From Candidatus Aenigmatarchaeota archaeon (lineage in GTDB: Archaea; Aenigmatarchaeota; Aenigmatarchaeia; CG10238-14; SCSR01), in contig JACOWB010000001.1 of the NCBI GenBank assembly GCA_016177025.1, positions 1 to 33,278 of the forward strand: a DNA stretch of 33,278 nucleotides, given 5' to 3'. Positions within the stretch are counted from its first letter, which is position 1. Each line of letters starts with the position of its first letter. The translations under genes were made by a program, and so were the position numbers. Of the stretch, positions 23,311 to 31,433 are shown piece after piece. The notes beneath the pieces were generated by a model. That model made no database searches and was not told where the DNA came from. It worked only from the letters and a program-made list of their open reading frames with translations.

Positions 23311-23733
23311 ATGCCTGTAACACTAGATACAGAAACTATAAGGCTGATTACGCTCTTCGAGAATGTCACAGGGACTGGTGTTAAGGATTGCCTTGTAGAC
23401 AGCCAGAATAATACCGCCTACTTTGTAATAGAAGAAGGCTGGCTTGGAAAGGCTATAGGGAAAAATGGATCGATTGTGAAAAGAACCGAGGGTTTGATAA
23501 AGAAAGGCGTTAAGATTTTCGAATTCTCTGGAGATTTGGAACGATTTGTGAGAAATCTCATACCTCAAGCGACCGCGACGAAATTCAGAAATGAGGATGG
23601 AAAGATAGTGGTAGATGTTTGGGTTGGAAAAAGCGACAAGGCTATTGTAATTGGAAGAGATGGGAAAAATTTAAAAGTCTTCAAAGAACTATTACAGAGA
23701 AGCCATAATGTGAATGAGGTTGTAGTTAGGTGA
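23311..23733 (+). CDS. nusA: Archaeal NusA-like KH-domain transcription factor
   Basis: The protein has 140 residues from the ATG at 23311; a GTG at 23299 is in frame, but the family begins with a short segment before TIRLITLFENVTG, which favours the ATG. Archaeal NusA consists of two KH domains only: the first has GWLGKAIGKNGSIVKRTEGLI (GxxG GKNG) and the second has GKSDKAIVIGRDGKNLKVFKELL (GRDG). It binds RNA and is thought to assist elongation or termination. Its place between eL30 and uS12 is the standard archaeal order. Confidence 0.93.
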   Translation: MPVTLDTETIRLITLFENVTGTGVKDCLVDSQNNTAYFVIEEGWLGKAIGKNGSIVKRTEGLIKKGVKIFEFSGDLERFVRNLIPQATATKFRNEDGKIVVDVWVGKSDKAIVIGRDGKNLKVFKELLQRSHNVNEVVVR

Positions 23734-23737
23734 TATT

Positions 23738-24160
23738 GTGCCCGGAGAATTTTCAGGAAGAAAACTGCATAAGACAAGGAAGCATTTCAGATGGAAGAAG
23801 ATTGCTTATGTTAGAAAGAAGACCAAACTTTGGAAAAACGAACCTCTGGGTGGAGCACCGCAGGCGAGAGGACTGGTTATAAGTAAAAGGACTGTAGAAC
23901 AAAAGCAGCCTTCCTCGGGACTGGTTAAAGCTGTTAGGGTGCAGCTAATTAAGAACAACATCCAAGTAACAGCGTTTGTTCCGGGAAATCATTCGATTGA
24001 TCAGATAAATGAGCATGACGAAGTCACCATTGTTGGCGTTGGGGGGTCACAGGGCGGATCTGTTGGCAGCATGTGGGGACTGAAGTACAAAGTTATCGGA
24101 GTGAACGGTGTTGACCTCGGGGAAATAATGAGTGGGAAGAAGCAAAAACCTGCAAGGTGA
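23738..24160 (+). CDS. rps12: Small ribosomal subunit protein uS12
   Basis: The protein has 140 residues with a GTG start 4 nt after nusA. It has the decoding-centre loop LGGAPQARGLVI (normally PNSA in bacteria, here the archaeal form), KQPSSGLVKAVRVQLIKN, VTAFVPGNHSIDQINEHDEVTI and GGSQGGSVGSMWGLKYKVI. It lies at the mRNA decoding site of the 30S subunit. Length is near normal. Confidence 0.96.
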   Translation: MPGEFSGRKLHKTRKHFRWKKIAYVRKKTKLWKNEPLGGAPQARGLVISKRTVEQKQPSSGLVKAVRVQLIKNNIQVTAFVPGNHSIDQINEHDEVTIVGVGGSQGGSVGSMWGLKYKVIGVNGVDLGEIMSGKKQKPAR

Positions 24161-24164
24161 TTGA

Positions 24165-24764
24165 ATGGATATGAAAATTTTTGACAAATGGGATGTAAGT
24201 GGTGTGACTGTGAATGATCTCGGGTTAAGGAATTACATCACTATAACACCTTCCTTGATGCCGAAAAGTTCTGGGAGATTCTCAAAACACCAGTTCTATA
24301 AATCCAAGATGAACATTGTTGAAAGGCTGATAACAAAGATGATGGTGCCCGGGCATAAGAGCAAAAAACATTTCCTTACATCTGGAAGAGTAGTCGGGAG
24401 ATATATCACAACTTATAACATTGTAAGAACTGCTTTCGACAGGATATACGAAAAAACGAAAAAGAATCCCGTAGAGGTTCTTGTCAGAGCTCTGGAGAAT
24501 GCCGCGGTAAGAGAGGAGATCGCTGGTTATCAGGTTGGTGGGATAATTGTCAGGAGGGCTGTCATCACTTCACCTCAGAGAAGAGTGGATGCGGCATTGA
24601 GAGTCCTGGTTCAGGCCACTTATAAGAAAGCGTTCGGCAAGAAGGATACCATTGTCGATGCGCTCACGAATGAAATAATTGCAACGTATAATAATGACAA
24701 CCAGAAGAGCGATGCGATAAAAGAAAGGGAAAGATTGGAGAAGGAAGCTGAAGGCGCTCGATAA
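24165..24764 (+). CDS. rps7: Small ribosomal subunit protein uS7
   Basis: The 199-residue protein organises the 30S head. It shows the uS7 features VERLITKMMVPGHKSKKHFLTSGRVVGRY, KKNPVEVLVRALENAAVREE and GGIIVRRAVITSPQRRVDAALRVLV, then a C-terminal helix ending EKEAEGAR as in archaeal homologues. It starts 4 nt after uS12. A second in-frame ATG two codons on is also possible. The gap to EF-2 holds AT-rich TATTTTATAAATTTTGG, so EF-2 may have its own promoter. Confidence 0.96.
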   Translation: MDMKIFDKWDVSGVTVNDLGLRNYITITPSLMPKSSGRFSKHQFYKSKMNIVERLITKMMVPGHKSKKHFLTSGRVVGRYITTYNIVRTAFDRIYEKTKKNPVEVLVRALENAAVREEIAGYQVGGIIVRRAVITSPQRRVDAALRVLVQATYKKAFGKKDTIVDALTNEIIATYNNDNQKSDAIKERERLEKEAEGAR

Positions 24765-24836
24765 TAGTTATCCGAACCTTCTAAACTATTTTATAAATTT
24801 TGGATTACAAATCCTAATTCAAGCTAAAGGATCAAA

Positions 24837-27029
24837 ATGGCAAAAAAAGAAATGACAGAAAGGATTACTGAAGCGATGAAGGATCCTACGAGAATTCGCA
24901 ATATCGCGACTTCCAGCCATGTTCATCATGGAAAAACAACACTTACGGATAACCTTATGGCCGGCGCGGGGATGATCGCAGAAGAAATGTCTGGTAAGGC
25001 GATGGTAACTTGGTTTGACCCTGAAGAAAGAAAGAGGGAGCTGACTGTATATGGCGCAAATGTTTCAATGGCACATGAGTTCGAAGGTAAAGATTATCTA
25101 ATAAATCTTGTTGATACTCCAGGTCACGTTGACTTTGGAGGTGACGTAACTAGGGCGATGCGTGCTGTCGATGGCACAATTGTATTAATCGATCCTGTTG
25201 AAGGTATAATGCCGCAGACAGAAACTGTACTTAGACAGGCACTGAGAGAGTACGTCAAGCCTGTTCTGTTTATCAACAAAGTTGACAGGTTTATTCGCGA
25301 GTTGAAATTGACGCCGGAACAGATGATAAAAAGATTTGAGGAAGTCATACGTGATGTCAATATTTACATCCAAAAGTACGCTCCAGAGGAATACAAACAG
25401 AAATGGGTTGTGAACGTGATGGACGGTTCGGTCGCGATGGGTAGCGCTTACCGAAAATGGGCGATATCAATCCCTTACATGAAAAAGACCGGAATCACTT
25501 TCAAAGATATAATAGACTTGACGCTTCAGGAAAAGGAGGACGAACTTGCGAAAAGAGCTCCTATGCATCAAGTTGTTCTCGACATGATAATAACTCATTT
25601 GCCGAATCCTGTGGATGCGCAGAAATATAGAATTGAGAAAATATGGAAAGGTGATCTGAATTCTGATGCAGGGAAAGACATGGTTGCATGCAATACTGAC
25701 GGGACACTTGCAATGATAATAACTAAAATGGTTCCTGACCCGCATGTCGGTTTTGTAGCTACTGGAAGGATATTCTCGGGAAAAATTTTCAAGGGAAAAA
25801 ATGTCCATCTTCTTACGATGCACAAGGATGAAAAGCTCCAACAGGTTGTTGTCTATAAGGGAATACAAAGGATACCTGTAGATGAAATTCCTGCCGGCAA
25901 TGTCATTGGCATAGTTGGCATACCTGATGCATTCACAGGTGAGACTGTCACTGATGTTGGAAAAGTTATCGAACCGTTTGAAGAGATCAAGCATTTGTTC
26001 GAACCCGTTGTTACGAAATCTATTGAGCCCAAGAACCCTATGGAACTGCCGAAGTTGGTTGATACCCTGAAAAGACTGGGTAGAGAAGATCCGACTATGA
26101 TAGTTAAAATAAATCAAGAAACCGGCGAGTACCTTGTTTCGGGATTGGGCGAATTACATTTGGAAATTAAAGTTGAGCACAAGCTACGCGACTTGGGTAT
26201 AGATGTTGAAATGTCTAAACCGATAGTTGTTTATCGCGAAACCCTGTTTGAGAAATCGCCCGAACTGGAAGGCAAGTCGCCGAACAAGCACAACAAGTTT
26301 GAAATTATTGTTGAACCGCTGGAGGATGGCGTGTATCAAGCGATGGTTAATGGCGAATTACCGAGCGAAGGCGAAATTAAAAAGAAAAATATAGGATTGT
26401 TTCAAGACTTTAAAAAATTTGGCATGGACTATGACGAAGCTAAGAGCATACAGCTTATGCACAATAAAAGCGTTCTGCTTGACCAGACAAAAGGCATTCA
26501 ATTTCTCAACGAGGTTATTGAGATGATTAAAGACGCGTTCAAGGATGTCATGGAAGACGGGCCTCTGGCAAGGGAACCGTGCACGAAATTGAAAGTGAAA
26601 TTGATGGATGCCGAACTGCATGAGGATCCTGTGCATAGAGGCGAGGGCCAGATACGACCTGCAGTAAGGTGGGGCATAAGACAGGCTATGCTGTTGGCGA
26701 ATGCACAAATTCTGGAACCGAAACAGATTATCAGGATAGATATACCGAGCGAACTGATTGGTGAGGCTATCAGGGAAGTTGAAAACAGAAGAGGGCAGAT
26801 TATAGATATGAAGGAAGAGAGAGGGGCGTCAGTAATTACTGCGAAATTGCCTGTTAGCGAAATGTTTGGGTTCGATGCGACATTGAAATCTGCGACGAGC
26901 GGAAGAGGATTCTACTCGCTGATAGAGACCGCATTCGAAAAAGTGCCGAAGGAATTGTTTGAATCGACTGTCAGAGCAATCAGAAAAAGGAAGGGCCTGT
27001 CTGAGGATATACCCAAGCCTGAAGTTTAG
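24837..27029 (+). CDS. fusA: Translation elongation factor 2
   Basis: The 730-residue GTPase drives ribosomal translocation. The G domain has HVHHGKTTLTDNL (P loop), a Thr-containing switch I, DTPGHVDFGGDVTRAMR and NKVDR; domains II-V follow. The diphthamide site is PVHRGEGQIRPA (His near residue 600), so Dph enzymes should be encoded elsewhere. In the P loop the residue before HGKT is His, whereas EF-2/EF-Tu proteins generally have Asp there (HIDHGKT); other GTPase motifs look intact. Length is normal and there is no frameshift. Confidence 0.96.
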   Translation: MAKKEMTERITEAMKDPTRIRNIATSSHVHHGKTTLTDNLMAGAGMIAEEMSGKAMVTWFDPEERKRELTVYGANVSMAHEFEGKDYLINLVDTPGHVDFGGDVTRAMRAVDGTIVLIDPVEGIMPQTETVLRQALREYVKPVLFINKVDRFIRELKLTPEQMIKRFEEVIRDVNIYIQKYAPEEYKQKWVVNVMDGSVAMGSAYRKWAISIPYMKKTGITFKDIIDLTLQEKEDELAKRAPMHQVVLDMIITHLPNPVDAQKYRIEKIWKGDLNSDAGKDMVACNTDGTLAMIITKMVPDPHVGFVATGRIFSGKIFKGKNVHLLTMHKDEKLQQVVVYKGIQRIPVDEIPAGNVIGIVGIPDAFTGETVTDVGKVIEPFEEIKHLFEPVVTKSIEPKNPMELPKLVDTLKRLGREDPTMIVKINQETGEYLVSGLGELHLEIKVEHKLRDLGIDVEMSKPIVVYRETLFEKSPELEGKSPNKHNKFEIIVEPLEDGVYQAMVNGELPSEGEIKKKNIGLFQDFKKFGMDYDEAKSIQLMHNKSVLLDQTKGIQFLNEVIEMIKDAFKDVMEDGPLAREPCTKLKVKLMDAELHEDPVHRGEGQIRPAVRWGIRQAMLLANAQILEPKQIIRIDIPSELIGEAIREVENRRGQIIDMKEERGASVITAKLPVSEMFGFDATLKSATSGRGFYSLIETAFEKVPKELFESTVRAIRKRKGLSEDIPKPEV

Positions 27030-27080
27030 GAAATTATTTAAACCTATCTGATATATTAGATTAAGTAAATTGGTGAACAG

Positions 27081-27359
27081 ATGCCAACAAAACCGCACAT
27101 TAACATAATGACAGCAGGACATGTAGACGCAGGAAAGTCTACCCTAGTCGGACGACTTTTGTACGATACAGGCGCCATCAGGGAAGAAGAAATGAGAAAG
27201 CTGAAGGAAATCGCCACTGAATTGAAAAAGGAAACGTTTGAATTCGCATTTGTGATGGACAAGGTCAAGGAAGAGAGGGAGAGAGGCGTTACGATTGACA
27301 TCATGCACAGGCCGTTCGAGACGCAGAAATGGTATTTCACTCTTATCGATGCCCCAGGT
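27081..27359 (+). CDS. tuf: Elongation factor 1-alpha, N-terminal fragment up to DAPG
   Basis: The fragment contains the first 93 residues of EF-1[20 protein letters not shown] (P loop), the EF-1A-specific helix region, [15 protein letters not shown] (switch I) and FTLIDAPG (start of G3). At 27357-27360 the sequence jumps from DAPG straight into the VNKMD region and changes frame; this frame then stops at 27384-27386. The segment from H of DAPGH to just before NKMD, about 50 residues in family members, is missing. A TATA-like ATTATTTAAACC precedes the gene. As read, it would give no functional factor. Confidence 0.9.
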
Positions 27360-28200
27360 GAACAAGATGGATGCCGCAAATTATGACCAGAAGAGATTTG
27401 ACGAGCTCAAGGGCGAAGTTTCGAAGCTCCTGCAGGGGATCGGGTACAAAATAGATGAGATAACATTTGTTCCTGTATCGGCTTATGTCGGTGACAATGT
27501 TGCGAAAAAATCCGACAAGATGCCTTGGTATACGGGCCCTACATTGATAGAGGTTTTGGACCAGCAAATCAAGGAGCCTGCTAAACCATTGGACAAGCCG
27601 TTGAGATTGCCGATCCAAGATGCATATTCAATCACAGGCGTTGGAACTGTCCCTGTTGGAAGAGTTGAAACAGGCGTGATGAAGATAAACGACAAGATCA
27701 TTTTCATGCCTTCCGGAGCAATAGGTGATGTCAAGTCCATAGAGATTCACCATCAGCAATTACCGCAAGCAATACCAGGCGACAATGTCGGGTTCAATGT
27801 CAGGGGCGTTGACAAGTCGCAGATAAAGAAAGGCGATGTTGTGGGCCATCCTGACAGTCCACCATCTGTAGTTTCCGAATTTACAGCGCAGATAATTGTT
27901 TTGAACCATCCAACTGTAGTGACTGCCGGATATACGCCAGTTTTCCATGCGCATACTGCCGCAGTTGCATGCACGATTGAAGAGATAATCGCGAAGATAG
28001 ATCCGAAGACTGGGCAAGTTGTGCAGGAAAAGCCAGACTTCATCAAGACTGGCGATGCCGCAAGAATCAAGGTAAAACCATTGAAGCCCTTTGTAATTGA
28101 AAAGCAGTCGGACTTTCCGCAGATGGCGAGATTTGCTATCAGGGATATGGGAATGACAGTTGCGGCTGGGATAGTTCTCGATGTGGTTAAAACCAAGTAA
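27358..28200 (+). CDS. tuf: Elongation factor 1-alpha, C-terminal fragment from NKMD onward
   Basis: This frame starts at [14 protein letters not shown] (G4 motif) and runs to the normal C-terminus KTK. It includes [15 protein letters not shown] (G5 region), domain II ([19 protein letters not shown]...[16 protein letters not shown]) and domain III ([18 protein letters not shown], ending [16 protein letters not shown]). GTG at 27358 is read here as Val of the native protein, not as an authentic start. Together with the upstream fragment it covers EF-1A except for about 50 residues around G3. A lone copy with this lesion would be lethal, so misassembly or a second copy should be considered. Confidence 0.9.
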   Translation: MNKMDAANYDQKRFDELKGEVSKLLQGIGYKIDEITFVPVSAYVGDNVAKKSDKMPWYTGPTLIEVLDQQIKEPAKPLDKPLRLPIQDAYSITGVGTVPVGRVETGVMKINDKIIFMPSGAIGDVKSIEIHHQQLPQAIPGDNVGFNVRGVDKSQIKKGDVVGHPDSPPSVVSEFTAQIIVLNHPTVVTAGYTPVFHAHTAAVACTIEEIIAKIDPKTGQVVQEKPDFIKTGDAARIKVKPLKPFVIEKQSDFPQMARFAIRDMGMTVAAGIVLDVVKTK

Positions 28201-28253
28201 TCTAATTCTCTGCGCAACAAACCTTTTTAAATTAATCGGCTAATTAAAAGAGT

Positions 28254-28574
28254 ATGCAAGTCGCAAGAATAAAACTCAGCGGGAAGAATTCGGAAGAGCT
28301 GGATGCCGTATCAACAGAGATCAAGGAAATTGCCAAGAAATTTGGCATTGATTATCACGGCCCTATACCACTTCCAACAAAGAAGATGAAGATAACAACT
28401 CTTAAGACGCCCTCGGGGGACGGCACGGGTCATGGCAATGCGACTTGGGAAAAGTGGGAAATGCGTATCCATAAGAGGGTATTGGATGTTCAAGCTGATG
28501 ACAGGGCGCTGAGACAGATAATGAGGGTTAACATACCGAATGAAGTCCGCATAGAAATTAAACTGCTGGGATAG
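28254..28574 (+). CDS. rps10: Small ribosomal subunit protein uS10
   Basis: The 106-residue protein has the archaeal uS10 pattern: ARIKLSGKNSEELDAVSTEI, GPIPLPTKKMKITTLKTPSGDGT, WEKWEMRIHKRVLDV and the final IMRVNIPNEVRIEIKLL. It sits in the 30S head. It follows EF-1A as in other archaea, preceded by CCTTTTTAAATTAAT about 26 nt upstream, so it can also start its own transcript. Confidence 0.95.
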   Translation: MQVARIKLSGKNSEELDAVSTEIKEIAKKFGIDYHGPIPLPTKKMKITTLKTPSGDGTGHGNATWEKWEMRIHKRVLDVQADDRALRQIMRVNIPNEVRIEIKLLG

Positions 28575-28605
28575 GATTATATTCTTCTTTGCCGAAATAA
28601 GTTCT

Positions 28606-29178
28606 ATGGCAAAGAATGTGATCGTTATTTCTGGTCCTGCGGGTGTCGGAAAGTCGACGCTCGCAATGATGATTTCTAAAAAGTACAAAACAAAATTTTA
28701 TACTGGCAGCGAATTCTTCAAAGAAATAGCACGCGGACTTGGATACAATCCTGTAGGTAAAGACTGGTGGGACACTAAAGAGGGATTGCGGTTTTTGCGG
28801 GAAAGGGGGGGAAATCCTGAAATCGACAGGGAAGTGGATAAAATAATGATCCGGAAGGTAAATGAGGGCAATGCAGTCGTGACATCGTGGACATTGCCTT
28901 ATCTTGGCGTGGATGGCGTTAAAATATTCATTACAGCCTCGCCTGAGGAAAGGGCGAGAAGAATCTCCAGAAGGGACAGAATTCCATTTGGCAAGGCTAT
29001 GAAAATCATAAAAGAGAGGGACGGTGAAAATGAAGAACTTTACAAAAAAATTTACGGCTTTGATATCGGTAAGGATTTGAAAGCGTTCGACTTTGTTTTG
29101 AACACAGACCGCATGTCGGCAAAAGAAGTTATGAATGCTGTAGTGGAATTTATAGAAACCAAGAAAATAAGGGAGTAA
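28606..29178 (+). CDS. cmk: Cytidylate kinase, archaeal type
   Basis: The 190-residue P-loop kinase phosphorylates CMP (and dCMP) with ATP. It has GPAGVGKST at residues 10-18, the TGSEFFKEIARGLG nucleotide-monophosphate region, the E-I-D-R-E-V-D-K motif of the archaeal subfamily, SWTLPYLGVDGVKIFITASPEERARRISRRDRIPF (lid with paired arginines) and the C-terminal DFVLNTDRMS. GGATTATATTC (28574-28584) is centred 26 nt before the ATG, so the mRNA is predicted to be leaderless. Ribosomal protein clusters with cmk are common in archaea. Confidence 0.9.
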   Translation: MAKNVIVISGPAGVGKSTLAMMISKKYKTKFYTGSEFFKEIARGLGYNPVGKDWWDTKEGLRFLRERGGNPEIDREVDKIMIRKVNEGNAVVTSWTLPYLGVDGVKIFITASPEERARRISRRDRIPFGKAMKIIKERDGENEELYKKIYGFDIGKDLKAFDFVLNTDRMSAKEVMNAVVEFIETKKIRE

Positions 29179-29218
29179 TCTTTTAATTCTTGAAGCTTGA
29201 ATTCTCAAGAAGGATTAT

Positions 29219-29689
29219 ATGCTGTTGCTTGGACATATAGGACTCACCGCATTCGTTTCTTCGATGTTGTATCTGCCTATCTTGGGAGGCGTCATAGGCG
29301 TATTGATTCCTGACATAATAGACAAGGGTTTGTTTGTTTTGGGATACTCGCCTTGCGGTAGATTCCTTGCGCATTCTGTGTTTTTCTTCCCGCTGGCGGG
29401 GATTGTGGCATATGCTATAACAAGAAACAAGAAGTTCGCCATAGCGGTTGCTCTCGGTGCGCTCCTGCATCTGGTTGAGGACATGCACGACAACGTGCCA
29501 TTCCTTTTCCCAATGAAATACTACACGTTCTTTGATACATGCGAGGAGTTTAAAGTCTCGTTTACACCTTATGTAATAACCACAGAAATCATAGGCGGTC
29601 TGATATTGGTTTCTATGAGTGCGTTTAATTCAAAATTTGTTAAATTGAGAAAACTCATATGGATGAAAATCTTCAGAATAGTGGGTTGA
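29219..29689 (+). CDS. DUF457-like membrane protein (putative membrane-bound metal-dependent hydrolase)
   Basis: The 156-residue protein has four hydrophobic segments. A histidine in the first helix (GHIGLTAF), an acidic residue after the second (LIPDIIDKG) and the motif LLHLVEDMHDNVPFLFPM match the H..D..HxxxD/E pattern of the DUF457/YdjM family, thought to be membrane metal-dependent hydrolases. The substrate is unknown. The upstream gap holds a 7-bp inverted repeat (TTCTTGA/TCAAGAA, 29187-29211) and AAGGAT just before the ATG. The next gene begins directly after its stop. Confidence 0.7.
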   Translation: MLLLGHIGLTAFVSSMLYLPILGGVIGVLIPDIIDKGLFVLGYSPCGRFLAHSVFFFPLAGIVAYAITRNKKFAIAVALGALLHLVEDMHDNVPFLFPMKYYTFFDTCEEFKVSFTPYVITTEIIGGLILVSMSAFNSKFVKLRKLIWMKIFRIVG

Positions 29690-30325
29690 ATGACAAAAGA
29701 ATTGCTAGAAATATACAAAAATAAAAAGTGGGAAATCAGAAAACGGTTAGATGAGTTCAAGTCAGTAATTAACCTGTCTGATGAAAAACTGTTTGTTGAA
29801 CTTGCCTTCTGCATTTTAACTCCACAGTCGAAAGCAACGACAAGTTGGAATGCTATACAAGCCTTGGATAGAAATAACCTTTTATTGAGTGGGACGGAAA
29901 AGGAAATACTTCCCTTTCTGCAGGCCATAAGATTCGGCGAAACGAAGAGTAAACGAATTGTAACAAACAGGAAATTATTTATTGAAAATGGGAAATTGAA
30001 AATAAAAGACAAACTTTCCAATATGGACGCACATGAATTGAGAGGATGGTTGGTAGAGAACATAGACGGTTATGGTATGAAGGAAGCTTCCCATTTTATC
30101 AGGAATGTGGGATTGAGCGACAACAAGCTGGCAATATTGGACAGGCATATTCTGAGAAACCTTAAAGAGCTTGGTGTCATTGATGATATGCCGAAATCAC
30201 TGACCAAGAAAAAATATCTTGAAATAGAGGAGAAGATGAAGGGATTTTCCAGAAAAATAGGTGTGATGATGGATGAACTGGACCTGCTGTTGTTTTTCAA
30301 GGAAACTGGAATGATTTTTAAATAG
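29690..30325 (+). CDS. ogg: N-glycosylase/DNA lyase, Ogg2 type (8-oxoguanine repair)
   Basis: The 211-residue protein matches the archaeal Ogg2 family of bifunctional 8-oxoguanine glycosylases. The helix-hairpin-helix ends in GYGMKEASHFIRNVG, supplying the catalytic lysine (Lys131), and AILDRHILRNLKELG supplies the aspartate (Asp151). The N-terminal VELAFCILTPQSKATTSWNAI helix and C-terminal LDLLLFFKETGMI are typical, including the family Lys at the C-terminus. It abuts the DUF457-like gene with no gap, so co-translation is likely. It removes oxidised guanine and cuts the abasic site. Confidence 0.9.
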   Translation: MTKELLEIYKNKKWEIRKRLDEFKSVINLSDEKLFVELAFCILTPQSKATTSWNAIQALDRNNLLLSGTEKEILPFLQAIRFGETKSKRIVTNRKLFIENGKLKIKDKLSNMDAHELRGWLVENIDGYGMKEASHFIRNVGLSDNKLAILDRHILRNLKELGVIDDMPKSLTKKKYLEIEEKMKGFSRKIGVMMDELDLLLFFKETGMIFK

Positions 30326-30329
30326 AAAA

Positions 30330-30434
30330 ATGCAATCTAATTCCATGGCAGCCGGAGAAAAAAGGCGAAGAAGGAAAAAGACCAAGAAACAGAGAATGCG
30401 AAGAAGAAAGAGAGAGCGAAGAAGGCATCACTAA
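30330..30434 (+). CDS. 34-residue polybasic ORF
   Basis: The ORF starts with ATG 4 nt after the Ogg2 stop. After MQSNSMAAGE it reads KRRRRKKTKKQRMRRRKRERRRHH, with 19 Lys/Arg residues among 24. The DNA from 30353 to 30426 is almost entirely purine on this strand. The composition and size recall the tiny ribosomal protein eL41, but I see no alignment good enough to claim it. It could be an rRNA-binding peptide or only a purine tract that happens to be open. Confidence 0.4.
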   Translation: MQSNSMAAGEKRRRRKKTKKQRMRRRKRERRRHH

Positions 30435-30783
30435 TCATTTCCTAGGTTTACTACTCCTGTATTTTGCCAATACCATTCTGATCCAAGTTTTGTTGCCCAT
30501 AATTTCACCGATAACTGCCATTTTGAGGGATAGAGAAGGGGATTTTTGATTGAAGGAAACCTCCAAGGGGATTGTCCACTATCCTGTCTCAAGGAGTTTG
30601 TCAACGAATGCAAAATTGTTAAGCAAGGGTCATCCGGAAGAATTGAGAAAAGGAATCATCCCCAATCAACATTTAATTGATTGATAGACTACCTTAGCAA
30701 AATTAACTAGTACGAGATTTCTGTGCACTAAGGTATGGGATGACATTTCGATTGATTATTAATTGCTTTTCAAATTTAAAAGG
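30435..30783. other. 350-nt stretch with no assigned gene
   Basis: The minus strand is open for about 79 codons here (stop at 30431-30433), with a TTG-initiated 60-residue reading (MHSLTNSLRQDSGQSPW...). The plus strand has a shorter open run near 30550-30680 (GNLQGDCPLSCLKEFVNECK). Neither has a good start or a family I recognise; one of them may be a decayed mobile-element or gene fragment. The right part carries an 8-bp inverted repeat (30690-30735) and is AT-rich. Confidence 0.4.
30690..30735. repeat. 8-bp inverted repeat TACCTTAG...CTAAGGTA
   Basis: Perfect 8-bp arms lie at 30690-30697 and 30728-30735 with a 30-nt spacer. The element falls downstream of the convergent Ogg2/polybasic and rhomboid genes. 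It may be a weak transcript-end hairpin or the trace of an element end; no function can be claimed. Confidence 0.45.
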
Positions 30784-31395
30784 TTATCGTTCCCAATTGG
30801 CATATCCATGTATTTCAACTCTATGCCTCCTGTGTCCGTATTTTTTTTCTTGTTTGCGTATGTACAATCCATATAAAATTCCGATGAAAAGCCCTGCCAG
30901 ATGCGCGCCACGAGCTATTCCGCTTGGATAAAACAACCCCAAGAATTCGGATACGCCCCAGAAGAATACCGCGAATATCATTGGCATTGGGAAGAATCCT
31001 CCGATGAAAACCATGGTCCCTGGCATTATCATAGCCAAAGCGCCCATTATCCCGTATATCGCACCGCTCATACCTACCGCTGGAGTGTTTGGGTTTCCTG
31101 CTGTAAACATGTAACCTATGCTTCCTAGCATGCCTGCAAGAAAAAATATTACCAGATAATTTTTTGGACCTATCCTATTTTCCAATGACAGACCGAACAT
31201 CAAAAGCGCGAACATGTTGAAAAAGAGGTGAGAAAATCCTCCGTGAAGGAATATTGATGTGATGAATGTCCAGGGCATGTCAAATGCGAGTGCAGGCGTG
31301 AATGCGAACAATCTCCAGTCGAAAATATTTGTTAGCTGAAGAAAGAAAACTGCCAATGCAATTATAAAGAATGTCAGTGTCAAATTCAGCCGCAT
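30784..31395 (-). CDS. Rhomboid-family intramembrane serine protease
   Basis: The 203-residue protein has six predicted membrane helices. The rhomboid motifs are present in order: HGGFSHLFFNMFALLMFG (His/Asn near the oxyanion), GMSGAIYGIMGA with the catalytic Ser in GxSG, and ARGAHLAGLFIGILYG with the catalytic His. The basic tail (RKQEKKYGHRRHR) should lie in the cytoplasm. It cleaves membrane proteins within the bilayer; substrates are unknown. The divergent neighbour is methionine aminopeptidase, with a 38-nt gap that must hold both promoters. Confidence 0.9.
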   Translation of the reverse strand: MRLNLTLTFFIIALAVFFLQLTNIFDWRLFAFTPALAFDMPWTFITSIFLHGGFSHLFFNMFALLMFGLSLENRIGPKNYLVIFFLAGMLGSIGYMFTAGNPNTPAVGMSGAIYGIMGALAMIMPGTMVFIGGFFPMPMIFAVFFWGVSEFLGLFYPSGIARGAHLAGLFIGILYGLYIRKQEKKYGHRRHRVEIHGYANWER

Positions 31396-31433
31396 AAGAT
31401 ATGATTTAAACTTTGTTTTATAAATGATGAAAC

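Noticed and set aside
24765-24836. GGATT/AATCC hairpin before EF-2 as a terminator
   Set aside because: A 5-bp stem with a 3-nt loop and no following U run; archaeal termination does not need it.
29187-29211. 7-bp inverted repeat TTCTTGA/TCAAGAA before the DUF457-like gene
   Set aside because: Low-complexity AT-rich arms in an intergenic gap; a chance match is likely, so it is mentioned only in the gene entry.
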